A stretch of 64,000 bases of DNA from the NCBI GenBank assembly GCA_945859605.1, contig OX243816.1:43476246-43540245 (forward strand), in the 5' to 3' direction. The DNA is from Lumbricus rubellus. Its lineage: Eukaryota; Annelida; Clitellata; Crassiclitellata; Lumbricidae. The notes under the pieces are model-generated. The model searched no databases. It was given only the letters and a program-made list of their open reading frames with translations, and had not been told where the DNA came from. A program made the position numbers and the translations under genes. This document shows, piece by piece, positions 52,611-64,000 of the stretch. How positions within the stretch are numbered: position 1 is the stretch's first letter; each line of letters opens with the position of its first letter.

Positions 52611-53282
52611 CCTTCCTTTGGTTCGTCCGTTCGTCCGTCCGTACGTCCGTCTGTCTGTTTGTCTGTCACTCTCTGCCTGATAAAAGAACCTCGCCACTCC
52701 TTATAGCCAGTATTTCAGCCTTCTCGGCTTTCTCATCGGCTCCAAACATTTCCCCTGATACACATCGAAGGATCAAATGCAGCCATAAACGTCTTCGATG
52801 GCTAAGCAGCCACATTGTTAGCCGTCGTGGCTAATTTAATCTCGAGACATCTCAGCCAGGGAATGGATCCTACCATGCAACAGGGATCATAGGTTGGGGT
52901 GGGTGTGGTGGTGGGTGGGGTTGGATGGAGGTGGGTGGGGTGGGTTGGAGGCGTGGGGGTGAGGGCGGTCATTCGATACTCCCTTGTCTTATAATCATAC
53001 CATAAATCATCCTATAAATAGACGAAAATTCGGTCGAATTTAATAAACAACTGAGGGAACTCCATAGAGCGATGCTTTCTATAGCAGTTAAATTTAACAA
53101 CAGCTGTGTATATACATATGCAGGGTTAAGTACCGTGTATATTAAAATGCGTATGTCTATGAGGTGTGGATATGTGTATACAAAATATATATTTATATGT
53201 ATATACCAAGTGTATAATATATTACTTACTAACCCCCCCGTGTCCGATAATTTCTACATAATATATTTTCCTTCCTCCTAAT
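52611..53282. other. intergenic, no gene seen
   Basis: CGTCCGTC words, a GGTGGGTGG-rich stretch (52895-52965) and AT-rich unique sequence. Confidence 0.6.
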
Positions 53283-53438
53283 CATCATGATCATCATCAT
53301 CATTATCATCATCATCGTCGTCGTCGTCGTCATCGTCATCATCATCATATCATCATCATCTCATCATCATCATCATCATTATCATCATCATCATCAGCGT
53401 CGTCATCATCACCATTGTTATCGTCGTCGTCGTCGTCG

Positions 53439-53473
<35 letters not shown>

Positions 53474-53491
53474 TTCATCATCATCATCACC
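53283..53491. repeat. (ATC)n/(GTC)n compound trinucleotide repeat
   Basis: CATCAT and CGTCGT runs in alternation. His- and Ile-rich open frames here are artefacts. Confidence 0.95.
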
Positions 53492-54093
53492 ATACATTCT
53501 AGGAAATTGACCGCGTTCTATTCGCCTCTTTCCTGCAGTAATTAACGTTTTGCATCTAGAATGGCACCAATTAACGCGTTCTTATGTGCACCCGTGTCTA
53601 TACTTTTGCAGTTTGATGGACGGTGAAGTGATCATTAAACTTGATGGAGGTATTAGAGATAGAAGGTATCATGGTATATATAATGACCTCAGCATACAGC
53701 AAGTGACCTTTGATTATTAAGCACGTGACCTCAGCCTTTTTCTCTGTTCGGTGCCATGTTTATATATAGTTCATGTACCGTGGAAGCGTTAGTCATCGTC
53801 TATATGTATTATATATATATACATGCAATTTTATGCATATGTATATGTACAGTGGTATATAGTCATCGTCTAGATGTATTATATATATATATATACATGC
53901 AATTTTATGCATATGTATATATATATGTATATATATATATGTATATATATGTACAGTGGTGTATATCAAAGTATAATTGAACATTAGCATATATTTATTT
54001 CAGCTGCGTATAGGCCTATATGCCTGCATAATAAAATATCGCATGGTCTAGCATCGCTATTCTTATCAACACCGACGTGCATGCTTTATAGGG

Positions 54094-54136
<43 letters not shown>

Positions 54137-54594
54137 ATGCTGCTGCTGTCGATGCGGCGGCTCTCTTCAATCTCTCTTACGCCGTCGACTTTGCATTTGC
54201 GGTGCACATATTATCTATAGGCCAGCTCTCGTGACTGCACGAACTAATTCAGCATTCTCTCTTTCTATGTATATAATATTGTCTTGGACTAAACAACCGT
54301 AGCAGCAGGTGGAATACATTCATTGGTACTTGGAACTCTGAGAGGATTATGTTCTATAGGAGGAGGTCAATGAGACAATTGTTAGCATAATTAACAATGA
54401 ATCGTCATTTATATAACTAAAGTTGTTTTTAAGTAGGCCTAATGGACTAGCAGCCAGCCACTGGCTGAATCTTGTTTATGGAATGCGTGCTTTGGGTAAT
54501 AGGAGAGTTTGTTCAAGTTGTTGAACGACGTGATTCGGTAAGCCACTATTTATTCGAGTGTGTAATCTTTACTATTCGAGTATGCAATCATTAC
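53492..54594. other. intergenic; AT-rich duplication and CTG repeat
   Basis: Two close copies of a TATATACATGCAATTTTATGCA block (about 53795-53855 and 53870-53925), and a (CTG)n run at 54095-54148. No gene was supported. Confidence 0.7.
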
Positions 54595-54609
54595 TTTACG
54601 AGTATGAAA

Positions 54610-54868
54610 TCGTTACTATCCGAGTAGTAATCGTTACTATCCGAGTAGCAATCGTTACTATCCGAGTAGTAATCGTTACTATCCGAGTAGTAATCGTTAC
54701 TATCCGAGTAGCAATCGTTACTATCCGAGTAGTAATCGTTACTATCCGAGTAGCAATCGTTACTATCCGAGTAGTAATCGTTACTATCCGAGTAGCAATC
54801 GTTACTATCCGAGTAGTAATCGTTACTATCCGAGTAGCAATCGTTACTATCCGAGTAGTAATCATTAC
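54610..54868. repeat. 21-bp minisatellite, ~12 copies, with 42-bp alternation
   Basis: The unit TATCCGAGTAGTAATCGTTAC recurs every 21 bp. The variants TAGTAA and TAGCAA come in the order T C T T C T C T C T C T, so most of the array has a 42-bp higher-order period. Each unit holds the dyad GTAA-TCG-TTAC. Several frames stay open on both strands because 21 is a multiple of 3. Confidence 0.95.
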
Positions 54869-55137
54869 TATTAGTCATGCACACTTATGTATTCGCGGCT
54901 ATTCGACGCAGCTGTACACGTTTGAGGGAGTCCACCAGTGATGACTAAGCACCATATGTATTTAAATAGATGCATCGTTTGCTATAAGTGATCTTGCGTT
55001 ATAATCACACATGTAGGGAGTATAATTTTATACAAATGTCATGTGCATGTTATTAACCAACAGATGACAAGATATGCGTAATTAAGGGTGCAGATAAAAT
55101 TCATGCATGCATGTAGTCATGCATACCTACCTACATT

Positions 55138-55700
55138 CATACATACATGCATATATTCATACTACATACATACATAGATACATACATACATACATACATA
55201 CATACACACATACATACATACATACATACATACATGCACACATACATACATACATACATACATACATACATACATACATACATACATACATACATACATA
55301 CATACATACATACATACATACATACATACATACATACATACATACATAGATACATACATACATACATACACACATACATACATACATACATACATGCACA
55401 CATACATACATACATACATACATACATACATACATACATACATACATACATACATACATACATACATACATACATACATACATACATACATACATACATA
55501 CATACATACATACATACATACATACATACATACATACATACATACATAAATTCATGCATACATACATACATACATACATACATACATACATACATACATA
55601 CATACATACATACATACATACATACGTACAATCGTACATACGTACATACGTACATACGTACATACGTACATACGTACATACGTGCATACGTACGTACGTA
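55138..55700. repeat. (TACA)n microsatellite, ~560 bp
   Basis: A tetranucleotide run with CACA, GATA and GCACA interruptions, turning to TACG units at the right end. It stops about 37 bp before an acceptor of the gene that follows. Confidence 0.97.
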
Positions 55701-55736
55701 CACGTACATGATTGTTTTCTTTCTGACTGTCTCCAG

Positions 55737-55818
55737 TTGTTCTGCAATGTCAAGTCGACGATAAATCTACGTGACTGCGGGGGCAGATGACGTGCGACGG
55801 TTCCAACAGATTGTCAGC

Positions 55819-55837
<19 letters not shown>
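55737..55837 (+). CDS. second + strand gene, exon 1 (start codon at 55819)
   Basis: An acceptor-like CTGTCTCCAG precedes a 101-nt exon. Its frame has a TAA at 55762 and then the first ATG at 55819, so translation likely starts MSEYRKG. Donor GAAGG|GTAAGC, phase 1, joins to GA at 60073 as a glycine codon. The upstream part would be 5' UTR. Confidence 0.65.

Positions 55838-64000
<8,163 letters not shown>

Noticed and set aside
54558..54941. Repetitive VIVTIRV-type peptide encoded by the minisatellite
   Set aside because: A 21-bp unit without stops keeps frames open on both strands; this is not evidence for a protein.

Overview
The window looks like nuclear DNA of a marine invertebrate, most likely a deuterostome such as an echinoderm or hemichordate. 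Protein-coding genes are split into many short exons separated by repeat-rich introns. Microsatellites and short DNA transposons are everywhere, the word TAGGCCTA recurs throughout, and the one intact retrotransposon belongs to the Gmr1-like Ty3/gypsy group, known chiefly from deuterostomes. The species cannot be fixed from sequence alone.

Layout. 1-8 kb: one long single-exon gene on + (2983-5868) for a Mab-21/cGAS-like nucleotidyltransferase with a C-terminal extension, followed by several non-autonomous hAT elements with exact 8-bp target duplications. 8.6-27.5 kb: a chitin synthase gene on +, reconstructed as 14 exons with matching splice phases at nearly every junction and all family signatures (CATMWHET, DGD, CGRIHP, EDRW, QRRRW, SWGTRE). 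Its introns hold a 68-bp minisatellite, LINE fragments, hAT, mariner and foldback-type elements and a double hairpin. Two apparent 1-nt frameshifts and one irregular splice donor mark either assembly errors or early decay. 28-31 kb: a decayed hAT-like element, a TACA microsatellite and an inverted mariner relic.

31.3-38.6 kb: a complete 7369-bp LTR retrotransposon with two apparently identical 1008-bp LTRs, inserted in a CATA microsatellite. It has one 1616-codon ORF in the unusual order gag-protease-integrase-RT-RNase H. 38.6-55 kb: mostly transposon derivatives and simple repeats, with two phase-matched candidate exons of an unidentified gene (40501-41398). 55.7-64 kb: a second well-supported + strand gene. 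It has four exons, the last more than 2.5 kb long, open to the window edge and disordered in composition. It shares a ten-residue motif, SLESIAVxDV, with the chitin synthase N-terminus, so it may be the start of a tandem chitin synthase paralogue.

How the genes relate. The chitin synthase and the 55.8-64 kb gene may form a same-strand tandem pair. The cGAS-like gene is an independent, putatively innate-immune locus. The remainder is mobile or repetitive DNA. Exon boundaries were placed by reading GT/AG sites and codon phase by eye; none was confirmed by transcript data.
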